From Scleromatobacter sp038243995 (GTDB taxonomy: Bacteria > Pseudomonadota > Gammaproteobacteria > Burkholderiales > Burkholderiaceae_C), in NCBI GenBank assembly GCA_038243995.1, contig JBBRTV010000031.1, positions 1 through 64,000 on the forward strand: 64,000 nt of DNA, given 5' to 3'. Shown piece by piece: positions 1-8,530 of this stretch; the first letter of the stretch is position 1, and each line of letters opens with the position of its first letter. The position numbers were made by a program, and so were the translations under genes. The notes under the pieces are model-generated. The model was not told the origin of the DNA and ran no database searches. It was given only the letters and a program-made list of their open reading frames with translations.

Positions 1-1017
1 GGCGCCACCGCGCCGGCGGCGGCGGCCGCCGCGCCCGTCGCGGCCCCGGCGCCCGCGCCCGCCGCCGCCCCCGCCACCGGCGGCTCGAAGAGCGACGTCG
101 CGATGCCGGCCGCCGCGAAGCTGCTGGCCGACAACAACCTGGGCACGAGCCAGGTTCCCGGCACGGGCAAGGACGGTCGCGTCACCAAGGGCGACGTCCT
201 CGGCGCCGTCGCGGCGGGCACCAGGCCGGCCGCGGTACCGGCGCCGGTCGCCGCCGCACCGGCCGCCGCCCGGGCGCCGCTGCCGGCGGTCGCCGCGCCG
301 GCCATGTCGCTCGACGACCGCCCCGAGCAACGCGTGCCGATGTCGCGCCTGCGCGCCCGCATCGCCGAGCGCCTGCTGCAGTCGCAGGCCACCAACGCCA
401 TCCTGACGACGTTCAACGAAGTGAACATGCAGCCGGTCATGGACCTGCGCAAGAAGTACCAGGAAAAGTTCGAGAAGGAACACGGCGTCAAGCTCGGCTT
501 CATGAGCTTCTTCGTGAAGGCCGCGGTTGCCGCCCTGAAGCGCTACCCGGTGATCAACGCCTCGATCGACGGCAACGACATCGTCTACCACGGCTACTTC
601 GACGTGGGCATCGCCGTCGGTTCGCCGCGCGGCCTCGTCGTGCCCATCCTGCGCAACGCCGACCAGCTCACGTTCGCGGAGATCGAGAAGAAGATCGCCG
701 AGTTCGGCCAGAAGGCCAAGGACGGCAAGCTGTCGCTCGAGGAAATGACGGGCGGCACGTTCTCCATCTCCAACGGCGGCGTGTTCGGCTCGATGCTGTC
801 GACCCCCATCATCAACCCGCCGCAGTCGGCCATCCTGGGCGTGCATGCGACCAAGGATCGCGCCGTGGTCGAGAACGGCCAGATCGTCGTGCGGCCGATG
901 AACTACCTCGCCATGTCGTACGACCACCGCATCATCGACGGCCGCGAAGCCGTGCTGGGGCTGGTCGCGATGAAGGACGCGCTGGAGGATCCGGCGCGCC
1001 TGCTGTTCGACATCTAG
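1..1017 (+). CDS. odhB: 2-oxoglutarate dehydrogenase E2, dihydrolipoyl succinyltransferase (5' truncated by window edge)
   Basis: E2 core of the 2-oxoglutarate dehydrogenase complex, which transfers succinyl groups from lipoyl lysine to CoA in the TCA cycle. The frame is open from base 1, so the lipoyl domain lies outside the window. What is visible is an Ala/Pro-rich flexible linker, the peripheral subunit-binding domain (PAAAKLLADNNL...GKDGRVTKGDVLGA), a second Ala/Pro linker, and the catalytic acyltransferase domain. That domain ends with the active-site motif SYDHRIIDGREA, where the His and Asp are catalytic, and the typical DPARLLFDI tail. lpdA follows 159 bp downstream on the same strand, the usual betaproteobacterial order. 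The pyruvate E2 is a less likely alternative, because the linker arrangement and lpdA-zapE context fit odhB. Confidence 0.95.
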   Translation, partial: GATAPAAAAAAPVAAPAPAPAAAPATGGSKSDVAMPAAAKLLADNNLGTSQVPGTGKDGRVTKGDVLGAVAAGTRPAAVPAPVAAAPAAARAPLPAVAAPAMSLDDRPEQRVPMSRLRARIAERLLQSQATNAILTTFNEVNMQPVMDLRKKYQEKFEKEHGVKLGFMSFFVKAAVAALKRYPVINASIDGNDIVYHGYFDVGIAVGSPRGLVVPILRNADQLTFAEIEKKIAEFGQKAKDGKLSLEEMTGGTFSISNGGVFGSMLSTPIINPPQSAILGVHATKDRAVVENGQIVVRPMNYLAMSYDHRIIDGREAVLGLVAMKDALEDPARLLFDI

Positions 1018-1176
1018 AAATCGAGCCCCACGGTCTCCGGCGTCGCCTGTCCTCTCGGGGCAGGCGCCGGTGCCGGCAGGGCCGGTTCCCGCGCCCGTCC
1101 GGTTTCCGGGGGGGCTGGCGCGACCGGCAGTGCCGGCGAGAGCGTCGGGCCTGCGACCCATTGACAAGGAATCTGT

Positions 1177-2604
1177 ATGGCAAAGAGTTTTGACGTCGTC
1201 GTCATCGGCGGCGGCCCGGGCGGATACACCGCCGCGATCCGCGCGGCGCAACTGGGTTTCAACGTCGCCTGCGTCGACGAGTGGAAGAACGACAAGGGCG
1301 GCCCCGCCCCGGGCGGCACCTGCACCAACGTCGGCTGCATCCCGTCGAAGGCGCTGCTGCAATCGTCCGAGCACTTCGAGCACGCTGGCCACGGCTTCGC
1401 CGACCACGGCATCAAGCTCGACAACCTGGCCATCGACGTTGCGAAGATGCTGGCTCGCAAGAACACCGTCGTGAAGCAGAACAACGACGGCATCCTCTAC
1501 CTGTTCAAGAAGAACAAGATCACCTTCTTCCACGGCCGCGCGAGCTTCGTGAAGGCGGTCGAGGGCGGCTACGAGTTGAAGGTGGCGGGTGCGGCCGACG
1601 AGTCCCTCGTCGCCAAGCAGGTCATCGTCTCGACGGGCTCCAACCCCCGCGCGCTCCCCGGCGCGGCGTTCGACGAGGACAAGATCCTGTCGAACGACGG
1701 CGCGCTGCGCATCGGCGCCGTGCCCGGGACGCTGGGCGTCGTCGGCTCCGGCGTGATCGGCCTCGAGATGGGCTCGGTCTGGCGGCGCCTCGGCGCGCAG
1801 GTCACCGTCCTCGAAGCGCTGCCGACGTTTCTCGGTGCCGCCGACGAATCGATCGCGAAGGAGGCCGGCAAGGTCTTCGCGAAACAGAACCTGAAGATCG
1901 AACTCGGCGTGAAGGTCGCCAAGGTCGACGCGAGCGGCGCCGGCGTCAGGGTGTCTTACACCGACGCGAAGGGCGCCGAGCAAGTGCTGGCCGTGGACAA
2001 GCTGATCGTCTCGATCGGCCGCGTACCCAACACGATCGGCCTGGACGGCGACGCAGTCGGCCTGAAGCTGGACGAGCGCGGGGCGATCGTGGTCGATGGC
2101 GACTGCCGGACCAACCTGCCCGGCGTCTGGGCGATCGGCGACGTCGTGCGCGGCCCGATGCTGGCGCACAAGGCGGAAGAAGAGGGCGTCGCGGTGGCCG
2201 AACGCATGGCCGGCCAGCACGGCCATGTCAACTTCAACACGGTGCCGTGGGTGATCTACACGCATCCCGAAATCGCCTGGGTCGGCCAGACCGAGCAGCA
2301 GCTCAAGGCCGAGGGCCGCGAGTACAAGGCCGGGCAGTTCCCGTTCCTCGCGAACGGGCGCGCGCGCGCGCTCGGCGACACGACCGGCTTCGTCAAGATC
2401 CTCGCCGACGCGAAGACCGACGAGATCCTGGGCGTGCACATGATCGGGCCCATGGTGTCGGAGCTGATCGCGGAAGCCTGCGTCGCGATGGAATTCAAGG
2501 CCTCGGCCGAGGACATCGCCCGCATCTGCCACGCGCACCCATCGCTTTCCGAGGCGACGAAGGAAGCTGCGCTGGCCGTCGACAAGCGCACGCTCAACTT
2601 CTGA
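1177..2604 (+). CDS. lpdA: dihydrolipoyl dehydrogenase (E3)
   Basis: FAD-dependent flavoenzyme that reoxidises dihydrolipoyl groups of the 2-oxoacid dehydrogenase complexes with NAD+. The N-terminal Rossmann motif GGGPGGYTAA is at residues 11-20. The redox-active disulfide is in GGTCTNVGCIPSK (Cys49/Cys54). A second nucleotide-binding glycine motif (VVGSGVIGLEMG) lies mid-protein, and the C-terminal dimer-interface motif HAHPSLSE supplies the catalytic His/Glu pair. At 475 residues the length is typical. The ATG at 1177 is preceded by AAGGA at normal spacing. It lies directly downstream of odhB, so it probably serves the 2-oxoglutarate complex, although E3 can be shared. Confidence 0.97.
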   Translation: MAKSFDVVVIGGGPGGYTAAIRAAQLGFNVACVDEWKNDKGGPAPGGTCTNVGCIPSKALLQSSEHFEHAGHGFADHGIKLDNLAIDVAKMLARKNTVVKQNNDGILYLFKKNKITFFHGRASFVKAVEGGYELKVAGAADESLVAKQVIVSTGSNPRALPGAAFDEDKILSNDGALRIGAVPGTLGVVGSGVIGLEMGSVWRRLGAQVTVLEALPTFLGAADESIAKEAGKVFAKQNLKIELGVKVAKVDASGAGVRVSYTDAKGAEQVLAVDKLIVSIGRVPNTIGLDGDAVGLKLDERGAIVVDGDCRTNLPGVWAIGDVVRGPMLAHKAEEEGVAVAERMAGQHGHVNFNTVPWVIYTHPEIAWVGQTEQQLKAEGREYKAGQFPFLANGRARALGDTTGFVKILADAKTDEILGVHMIGPMVSELIAEACVAMEFKASAEDIARICHAHPSLSEATKEAALAVDKRTLNF

Positions 2605-2735
2605 GCGCCCGCCCGGGAACCGTCGCCTCCCCTCCCGGGGCGCTCGTGGCGCCCCGGGTGCGAGTCTCGAAACGTGAACGCACTATCGATCCGCGGCGGC
2701 GTCGCGGCCGCGCGCGCGCCATTCCTCAACGAACC

Positions 2736-3836
2736 ATGCCCACCGTCACCGAGCTCTATCATCAGACGCTGACCGAACGCGGCTACACGGCCGACGCTGC
2801 CCAGCTCGCTGCCGTCGCGGCCCTGCAGCGCTGCGAGGACGAGTGGGTGGCTTACAAGTCGCGCCGCTCCAACACGATCACGAAGATGCTCGTGCGTCCG
2901 CCGATCCCGCGCGGCGTCTACATGTACGGCGGGGTCGGACGCGGCAAGAGCTTCCTGATGGACTGCTTCTTCCAGGCCGTTCCGCTCAAGCGCAAGACCC
3001 GGCTGCACTTCCACGAGTTCATGCGCGAGGTGCACCGCGAACTTCAAGACCTGAAAGGCGTGGCCGACCCGCTGCAGGAACTCGGCCGGCGCATCTCGCT
3101 GCGCTATCGCCTGATCTGCTTCGACGAATTCCACGTCGCCGATGTCACCGACGCGATGATCCTGCACCGGCTGCTCGTCTCGCTGTTCGAGAACCGCGTC
3201 TCGTTCGTCACCACGTCGAACTTCAAGCCCGACGACCTTTACCCGGACGGCCTGAATCGCGACCGCATCCTGCCCGCCATCGCGCTGCTCAACGAGAAGC
3301 TCGAGGTCATCAATGTCGATGCCGGCACCGACTACCGCCAGCGCACGCTGACCGACGCCAAGCTGTATCACACGCCGCTTGGGCCCGAGGCCGATACCGA
3401 CATGGCGGCGACGTTCGACCAGCTCGCCGAAGCGCGCGACGAGAGCCCGCTGCTCCACATCGAGCATCGCGCGATCCACGCCCGGCGGCGGGCCGGCGGC
3501 GTGGTCTGGTTCGACTTCAAGACGCTGTGCGGCGGCCCGCGCTCGATGAACGACTACCTCGAGCTGGCGACCCAGTTCCACACGCTGATGCTGTCGAACG
3601 TGCCGCAGATGGCGCCGCGCCAGGCGTCCGAGGCGCGCCGCTTCACCTGGCTCGTCGACGTGCTGTACGATCGCCGCGTGAAGCTCGTGATCTCCGCCGA
3701 GGTGCCGCCCGACGAGCTCTACCTCGACGGCCCGCTCGCGCACGAATTCCCGCGCACGATCTCGCGCCTGCACGAGATGCAGTCGGCGCAATACCTGGCG
3801 ATCTCGAAGCGGCACGTCGATACGCGACTGACCTGA
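2736..3836 (+). CDS. zapE: cell division ATPase ZapE (AFG1-like)
   Basis: AFG1/LACE1-family P-loop ATPase; in Escherichia coli the homologue associates with the Z-ring and is needed under stress or low oxygen. The 366-residue length is normal. Walker A is GGVGRGKS (residues 65-72) and Walker B is CFDEFHVAD (from residue 128). The sensor-like STSNFKPDDLYPDGL-type segment is represented here by TTSNFKPDDLYPDGL. The ATG at 2736 was chosen because the family begins with a short MPTVTELYHQ-like segment; the frame is open far upstream but that stretch is Arg-rich and not coding-like. It follows lpdA by 131 bp, a common betaproteobacterial neighbour. Confidence 0.93.
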   Translation: MPTVTELYHQTLTERGYTADAAQLAAVAALQRCEDEWVAYKSRRSNTITKMLVRPPIPRGVYMYGGVGRGKSFLMDCFFQAVPLKRKTRLHFHEFMREVHRELQDLKGVADPLQELGRRISLRYRLICFDEFHVADVTDAMILHRLLVSLFENRVSFVTTSNFKPDDLYPDGLNRDRILPAIALLNEKLEVINVDAGTDYRQRTLTDAKLYHTPLGPEADTDMAATFDQLAEARDESPLLHIEHRAIHARRRAGGVVWFDFKTLCGGPRSMNDYLELATQFHTLMLSNVPQMAPRQASEARRFTWLVDVLYDRRVKLVISAEVPPDELYLDGPLAHEFPRTISRLHEMQSAQYLAISKRHVDTRLT

Positions 3837-3936
3837 TCGCCGCGCAGCCGGAACCTGCCCGGGGTCGGCGGGCCGCCGGCCATCCTGGGGCGGGCATCAC
3901 GCCGCGCATGGGCGACCAGCGGCGCGCGCCCAGGAG

Positions 3937-4082
3937 TGGTGCGCAAAACGCCTCTCCAGGGTGCGTCCAGGCACTTGTCTGGTGATTTTCTGGCGCGCTT
4001 CGCCGCCCGTCCGCGGCGCGAAGCTCCAGGATCGAGCATGGAACTTGCTCACATGGTGCGCACCCGAAGCGATGCCGCACCA
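3937..4082. promoter_or_regulatory. TGGTGCGCA repeats in the amt leader, candidate activator sites
   Basis: The gap between zapE and amt (3837-4120) contains TGGTGCGCA twice in direct orientation (3937-3945 and 4054-4062) and a facing GCACCA (4077-4082). TGGTGC/GCACCA are the half-site sequences typical of NtrC binding sites, and ammonium transporter genes are commonly NtrC/sigma-54 controlled. A GG-N10-GC pair (TGGTGATTTTCTGGC, starting at about 3980) is the best -24/-12 candidate but its -12 element is poor. The spacing is not classical, so this is a weak call. Confidence 0.3.
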
Positions 4083-4120
4083 TTGTGGATTGCGGAGCTG
4101 CGGGCTTTCCAGGGAAGACG

Positions 4121-5323
4121 ATGGAGACCTTGAAGCAGAGCGCCGATGCCTTGTTCATCCTGCTCGGTGCCGTGATGGTGTTGGCCATGCACGCCGGATT
4201 CGCGTTCCTGGAGCTGGGAACGGTGCGCAAGAAGAATCAGGTCAACGCATTGGTGAAGATACTGGTCGATTTCTCGGTGTCGACGATCGCCTATTTCTTC
4301 GTCGGCTACGGCGTCGCCTACGGCACCGGCTTCCTCGTTGGCGCCGACGTCCTGGCGTTGCACAACGGCTACCAGCTCGTCAGGTTCTTTTTCCTGCTGA
4401 CCTTCGCGGCCGCCGTGCCGGCCATCGTGTCGGGCGGCATCGCCGAACGTGCGCGTTTCGAGCCGCAGATGGTGGCGACGGCGGTCATCGTCGGCCTGGC
4501 CTATCCCTTGCTGGAAGGGGTGGCGTGGAATGGGCGCTTCGGCGTGCAGGCGGCGCTGAAAGCGGCCTTCGGCGCGGAGTTCCACGACTTCGCCGGAAGT
4601 GTCGTCGTCCACGCGATGGGCGGCTGGGTCGCGCTGGCGGCGGTCATGCTGCTCGGGCCGCGCGTCAACCGCTATCGCAAGGACGGCGCGATCAGCGCAC
4701 ATCCGCCTTCGAACATCCCCTTCCTGGCGCTGGGCGCCTGGGTGCTCACGATAGGCTGGTTCGGCTTCAACGTGATGAGCGCGCAGACGCTGGACAGGAT
4801 CTCCGGCCTGGTCGCGGTGAACTCCCTGATGGCGATGGTCGGCGGCACGCTCGCAGCGGTGCTGCTGGGCCGCAACGATCCGGGCTTTGCCTACAACGGG
4901 CCGCTGGCGGGCCTCGTCGCCGTCTGTGCCGGCTCCGACCTCATGCATCCGGTCGGCGCGCTGGTCGTCGGAGGTGTCGCGGGGGCGATCTTCGTGCGCA
5001 TGTTCACGCTGACGCAAAACCGCTGGAAGATCGACGACGTGCTCGGCGTCTGGCCTCTGCACGGGCTCTGCGGGGCCTGGGGCGGCATCGCGACCGGGAT
5101 TTTCGGCCAACGGGCGTTCGGCGGACTCGGGGGTGTCTCGTTCGTCGCCCAGTTCCTGGGCACGGCGGGCGCGGTGGCCTGGGGTCTGGCATCGGGTTTC
5201 GTCGTGTACGGCCTGCTGCGCAGGTTCGTCGGCCTGCGCCTGACGCCGGAAGAGGAGTTCGAGGGCGCGGACCTGTCGATCCACCGCATCGGCGCCACGC
5301 CCGAGCGCGAAGCGAGCTGGTAG
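4121..5323 (+). CDS. amt: ammonium transporter, Amt/Mep/Rh family
   Basis: Inner-membrane trimeric ammonium channel/transporter of about 400 residues with some eleven hydrophobic segments throughout. The two pore histidines are visible in DFAGSVVVHAMGG (His164) and VWPLHGLCGAWG (His314), and NxxQ-type positions such as ELGTVRKKNQVN near the N-terminus fit the family. The ATG at 4121 is preferred over an upstream in-frame ATG at 4085, because METLKQSADALFILLG matches the family start and the first membrane helix then begins at about residue 9. No PII gene (glnB/glnK) is adjacent, unlike the common glnK-amtB pair, so how it is gated cannot be read from context. Confidence 0.93.
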   Translation: METLKQSADALFILLGAVMVLAMHAGFAFLELGTVRKKNQVNALVKILVDFSVSTIAYFFVGYGVAYGTGFLVGADVLALHNGYQLVRFFFLLTFAAAVPAIVSGGIAERARFEPQMVATAVIVGLAYPLLEGVAWNGRFGVQAALKAAFGAEFHDFAGSVVVHAMGGWVALAAVMLLGPRVNRYRKDGAISAHPPSNIPFLALGAWVLTIGWFGFNVMSAQTLDRISGLVAVNSLMAMVGGTLAAVLLGRNDPGFAYNGPLAGLVAVCAGSDLMHPVGALVVGGVAGAIFVRMFTLTQNRWKIDDVLGVWPLHGLCGAWGGIATGIFGQRAFGGLGGVSFVAQFLGTAGAVAWGLASGFVVYGLLRRFVGLRLTPEEEFEGADLSIHRIGATPEREASW

Positions 5324-5362
5324 CGCCCGCGCCGGCCCTGCCGCGCGGCGATCCGCGGACCG

Positions 5363-5399
5363 CGACGAAAGACGGTGCCCGCGGCGCCGTTTTTCGTCG
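5363..5399. terminator. bidirectional terminator between amt and the PP2C gene
   Basis: CGACGAAA (5363-5370) and TTTCGTCG (5392-5399) form the base of a long stem continued by ACGGTGC/GCGCCGT. The A-run on one side and T-run on the other let it work in both directions. It lies between two convergent genes. Confidence 0.75.
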
Positions 5400-5410
5400 G
5401 GGCAGGCCGG

Positions 5411-6178
5411 TCAGGTGATCGCTTCGACGCGCACCAGCACCAGCGACAGGTTGTCGCCGGATCCCCGTGCCCGCTGGCGTGCCTTGCTGATCAGCATCTC
5501 GCTGGCCTCGCGCGGCGACAGGGCGTTGATGATCGCGCCGATCTCGCGCGCCGTCAGGTAGTGCCACAAGCCGTCGCTGCAGGCCATCAGCGAATCGCCG
5601 ATCTCGAGGTGATCGATGTTGTTGAGCTCCACCGGCGGATCCTGCTGCGTGCCGAGGCAGCCGGTGAGCAGGTTGGACTGCGGGTGCGTGTTGGCCTTTT
5701 CCTCGGTGAGGCGGCCTTCGTCGATCAGCCGCTGCACGTACGAATGATCCTTGGTGCGGCGCACGAGTTCGGCACCGCGGAAGTGGTAGATCCGGGAGTC
5801 GCCCGCATGCACCGTGTAGGCCTTGCGGTCGGGCATCACCAGGAAGGCCGCCAGCGTGCTGTGCGGTTCTTCCTCCGCGGTGATCGCCGTCAGCTTGATC
5901 ATCAGGTGCGATTCGACGACGAGGCTGGTCAGCATCGCGACCGCGTCGTCGCGCGCGGGCGAGAAGCGTTCGAAGACCTGGCGCGCCGTCATCACGACCT
6001 GGTCGGCGGCCGTGCGACCGCCACTCTTGCCCCCCATCCCGTCAGCGACCAGGCCCAGTGCGCACCCCGCTACGCGCGGATGCACGAGGAGTTCGATCTG
6101 ATCCTGCTGATAGGCTCGATCCCCCCTGTGCAGGCCGGTGGCGGCCGAAATGCGGAATCCTTGCGTGGTCGTGTTCAT
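5411..6178 (-). CDS. PP2C-family Ser/Thr protein phosphatase (Stp/PrpC-like)
   Basis: Metal-dependent protein phosphatase of 255 residues, the size of bacterial stand-alone PP2C enzymes. Metal-coordinating motifs are visible: RGDRAYQQDQ (residues 18-27), VADGMGG (from residue 44), VHAGDSRIYHF and ACSDGLWHYL. The start ATG at 6178 (MNTTTQGF) is chosen because the preceding in-frame residues are not family-like. No cognate protein kinase gene is adjacent. It is transcribed divergently from the small DUF465 gene, with 46 bp between start codons. Its substrate cannot be inferred. Confidence 0.9.
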   Translation of the reverse strand: MNTTTQGFRISAATGLHRGDRAYQQDQIELLVHPRVAGCALGLVADGMGGKSGGRTAADQVVMTARQVFERFSPARDDAVAMLTSLVVESHLMIKLTAITAEEEPHSTLAAFLVMPDRKAYTVHAGDSRIYHFRGAELVRRTKDHSYVQRLIDEGRLTEEKANTHPQSNLLTGCLGTQQDPPVELNNIDHLEIGDSLMACSDGLWHYLTAREIGAIINALSPREASEMLISKARQRARGSGDNLSLVLVRVEAIT

Positions 6179-6224
6179 GATCGTCAATATAAACTGTCGA
6201 CGTGCCCAACACGGGCCGCCTGCC
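6179..6224. promoter_or_regulatory. short divergent promoter region
   Basis: Only 46 bp separate the start codons of the PP2C gene (minus) and the DUF465 gene (plus). The stretch is locally AT-rich, with TATAAA at about 6189-6194 reading rightward and TATATT in the opposite direction, both usable as -10 elements. No convincing -35 hexamer was found for either. Confidence 0.35.
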
Positions 6225-6428
6225 ATGAATGAATCCCTGCATTCCCCACAACGTCACCTGATCGAGCTGCGCATGGAGCATGCCGACCTCGATCAACTGA
6301 TCGATCGTGCGGGCGAGCAGGCCACGGTCGACGAGCTCGCCCTGAAGCGCCTGAAGAAGCGTCGTCTCATCTTGCGCGACCACATCGCGCTGCTCGAAGC
6401 TGAACTCGACCCTCCCGAAACCGCCTGA
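6225..6428 (+). CDS. DUF465 (YdcH-like) small protein
   Basis: Small 67-residue protein of the DUF465/YdcH family, with a charged, heptad-like sequence (HLIELRMEHADLDQLIDR ... LKRLKKRRLILRDHIALLEAEL) that would form a helical hairpin or coiled coil. The function of the family is not established. The ATG at 6225 follows a GCC-rich leader and matches the usual short N-terminus before the HLIELR core. dinG begins 41 bp downstream on the same strand and its reading frame is open back into this gene, so the two are likely co-transcribed. Confidence 0.8.
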   Translation: MNESLHSPQRHLIELRMEHADLDQLIDRAGEQATVDELALKRLKKRRLILRDHIALLEAELDPPETA

Positions 6429-6468
6429 GGCGGACGACGCCCCCCGCGTCCCCGATGCGCCGGCCCTG

Positions 6469-8445
6469 GTGCAGGCGGTGCTGCGGGCCTTGTCGGCCGA
6501 CGGCCCGCTCGCCAGGGAAGACGACGCCTACCTGGAGCGCGAGGGCCAGTTGCTGATGGCCGCGGCCGTCGCCCAGGCGATCGAGGATCGCGGCACGCTC
6601 GTCGTCGAGGCCGGCACCGGCACCGGCAAGACCTTCGCCTACCTGGTGCCGGTGATCCTCGCCGGCCGCCGCGCGCTGGTCAGCACGGCGACCAAGAACC
6701 TGCAGGACCAGCTCTTCTACCGCGACCTGCCGCGGCTCATGGCGTCGCTCGGCGTGCCCTTGTCCATCGCGCTCCTGAAAGGGCGTTCCAGCTACCTGTG
6801 TCCGTACCGGATGGAACGCGCGCGCAGCGAGGCGTCGTTCGCCGATCGGCTGGCCATCCGCGCGCTGTCGCGCATCGAGGTGTGGGCCCGGTCCACCGTC
6901 TCCGGCGACCTGAGCGAACTCGAAGGCCTCGATGAGCGCTCGGAGGTGATCCCGCTCGTCACCTCGACGCGCGAGAACTGCCTCGGGGGCGACTGCCCGA
7001 AATATGCGGTGTGCCCGGTCATGAAGGCGCGTCGCGAGGCGATGGCGGCCGATGTCGTGGTCGTCAACCATCACCTGTTCTTCGCCGACATGGCGCTGCG
7101 CGAAGGCGGCGCGGGCGAGTTGCTGCCGTCGGTCGATGTCGCGGTGTTCGACGAGGCGCACCAGATGGTCGACATCGGCGTGCAGTTCCTCGGCCGGACG
7201 CTGGCGACCGGACAGGCGATCGACCTCGCGCGCGACCTCGTCGGCGCCGGCCTGCAGCAGGCGCGCGGCCTCGCACCCTGGACGGAGCTCGCCGCGAAAC
7301 TGGAACTGCTCGCGCGCGAGGTGCGGCTCGCCGCGGCGGGGCCGCGCGCGCATTCCACCGGTGGGGGCGCGGGCGGCCTGGGCAGCACGCGGCGACCGTG
7401 GGAACAGGTCGAAGGCGAAGCCTTGTTGCCGGACGCGCTGGCCGCACTGACCGCGCATTGCGCCGCGCTCGTCGAGACGCTGGAGCCGCTGCAGGAGATC
7501 GGCCCGGATTTCACGAAGCTGCGCGCGCGCTGCGACGGCCTGCGCGCGCAGGCCGTCCTGTTCCAGGGCGCGGCGCCCGAGGGCCAGGTGCGCTGGGTCG
7601 ACCTGACGACGCACCAGGCGCGCCTCGTGGAGTCGCCGCTGGACATCGGCGGCCCGCTCAGTGTGCAACGCGAGACGACGCCGCGCGCCTGGATCTTCAC
7701 CTCGGCGACGCTAGGCGACGACGACGACCTGAGCTGGTTCTCGGAGCCCGCCGGTCTCGCCGACGCCCGCAAGCTGCGCGTCGACAGTCCGTTCGACTAT
7801 CCGTCGAACTCGTGCGTCTACGTGCCGACCCGCTTCGCGGCGCCGGCCGACGCCCATCACGCGGAAAGCGTGGGCCGTGCCGCCGCCCATTGCGCCGCGG
7901 CCCTGCGCGGTCGCACGTTCGTGCTGACCACCACGCTGCGCGCGATGCGCACTGCCGCCGAGGCGCTGCAGGTCGAGCTGAACCGGTTGGGCGTCGCGCT
8001 CGAGGTGCTGGTGCAGGGGACGCTGCCCAAGCGCGCGATGCTGGAGCGCTTCGCGCGCGGGGGCAGCGTGCTGGTGGGATCGCAGAGCTTCTGGGAGGGC
8101 ATCGACGTGCCCGGCGACGCGCTGCAATGCGTCCTGATCGACAAGCTGCCGTTTCCGCCGCCCAACGACCCGCTGATAGAGGCGCGCGTGAAGCGTCTGC
8201 AGTCGCAGGGCCGCGATGCGTTCAACGACTGCTTCGTCGCCGAGGCGGCGGTGTCGTTGAAGCAGGGCGCGGGGCGCCTGATCCGCACGGAGTCCGATCG
8301 CGGCCTGCTCGTGATCTGCGACTCGCGCCTGCGCACCGCGCGCTACGGACGCCGGCTGCTGGCCGCGCTGCCACCGATGCGCCAGCTCGACGACGGCGGC
8401 CAGGCGCTGGACTGGCTGCGCCAGCTCGCGCTCGGCCATGACTGA
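6469..8445 (+). CDS. dinG: ATP-dependent DNA helicase DinG/YoaA family
   Basis: XPD-like superfamily 2 helicase with an iron-sulfur cluster; relatives unwind 5'-tailed DNA, R-loops and stalled fork structures. Walker A is AGTGTGKT (residues 48-55) and the DEAH box is VFDEAHQMVD. Four cysteines for the 4Fe-4S cluster are visible in SYLCPYR, ENCLGGDC and YAVCPV. The C-terminal helicase domain has GSQSFWEGIDVPG and QGAGRLIR. The start is uncertain: GTG at 6469 is used, but the frame stays open upstream without an ATG, and an earlier alternative start overlapping the DUF465 gene is possible. 658 residues is a normal length. Confidence 0.9.
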   Translation: MQAVLRALSADGPLAREDDAYLEREGQLLMAAAVAQAIEDRGTLVVEAGTGTGKTFAYLVPVILAGRRALVSTATKNLQDQLFYRDLPRLMASLGVPLSIALLKGRSSYLCPYRMERARSEASFADRLAIRALSRIEVWARSTVSGDLSELEGLDERSEVIPLVTSTRENCLGGDCPKYAVCPVMKARREAMAADVVVVNHHLFFADMALREGGAGELLPSVDVAVFDEAHQMVDIGVQFLGRTLATGQAIDLARDLVGAGLQQARGLAPWTELAAKLELLAREVRLAAAGPRAHSTGGGAGGLGSTRRPWEQVEGEALLPDALAALTAHCAALVETLEPLQEIGPDFTKLRARCDGLRAQAVLFQGAAPEGQVRWVDLTTHQARLVESPLDIGGPLSVQRETTPRAWIFTSATLGDDDDLSWFSEPAGLADARKLRVDSPFDYPSNSCVYVPTRFAAPADAHHAESVGRAAAHCAAALRGRTFVLTTTLRAMRTAAEALQVELNRLGVALEVLVQGTLPKRAMLERFARGGSVLVGSQSFWEGIDVPGDALQCVLIDKLPFPPPNDPLIEARVKRLQSQGRDAFNDCFVAEAAVSLKQGAGRLIRTESDRGLLVICDSRLRTARYGRRLLAALPPMRQLDDGGQALDWLRQLALGHD

Positions 8446-8463
8446 AGCCGACGCGCCAACGAC

Positions 8464-8486
8464 AAGGGCCGCGAAACGCGGCCCTT
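8464..8486. terminator. terminator hairpin between dinG and bamD
   Basis: Perfect 10-bp inverted repeat AAGGGCCGCG / CGCGGCCCTT with a three-base AAA loop, placed between the convergent ends of dinG and bamD. It lacks a long T-run, so it is a hairpin-type terminator call rather than a textbook intrinsic terminator. Confidence 0.65.
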
Positions 8487-8530
8487 CGGTGACGTGACGC
8501 GTGCCGCTCACGCAGTGCGACGGGCGTCGA

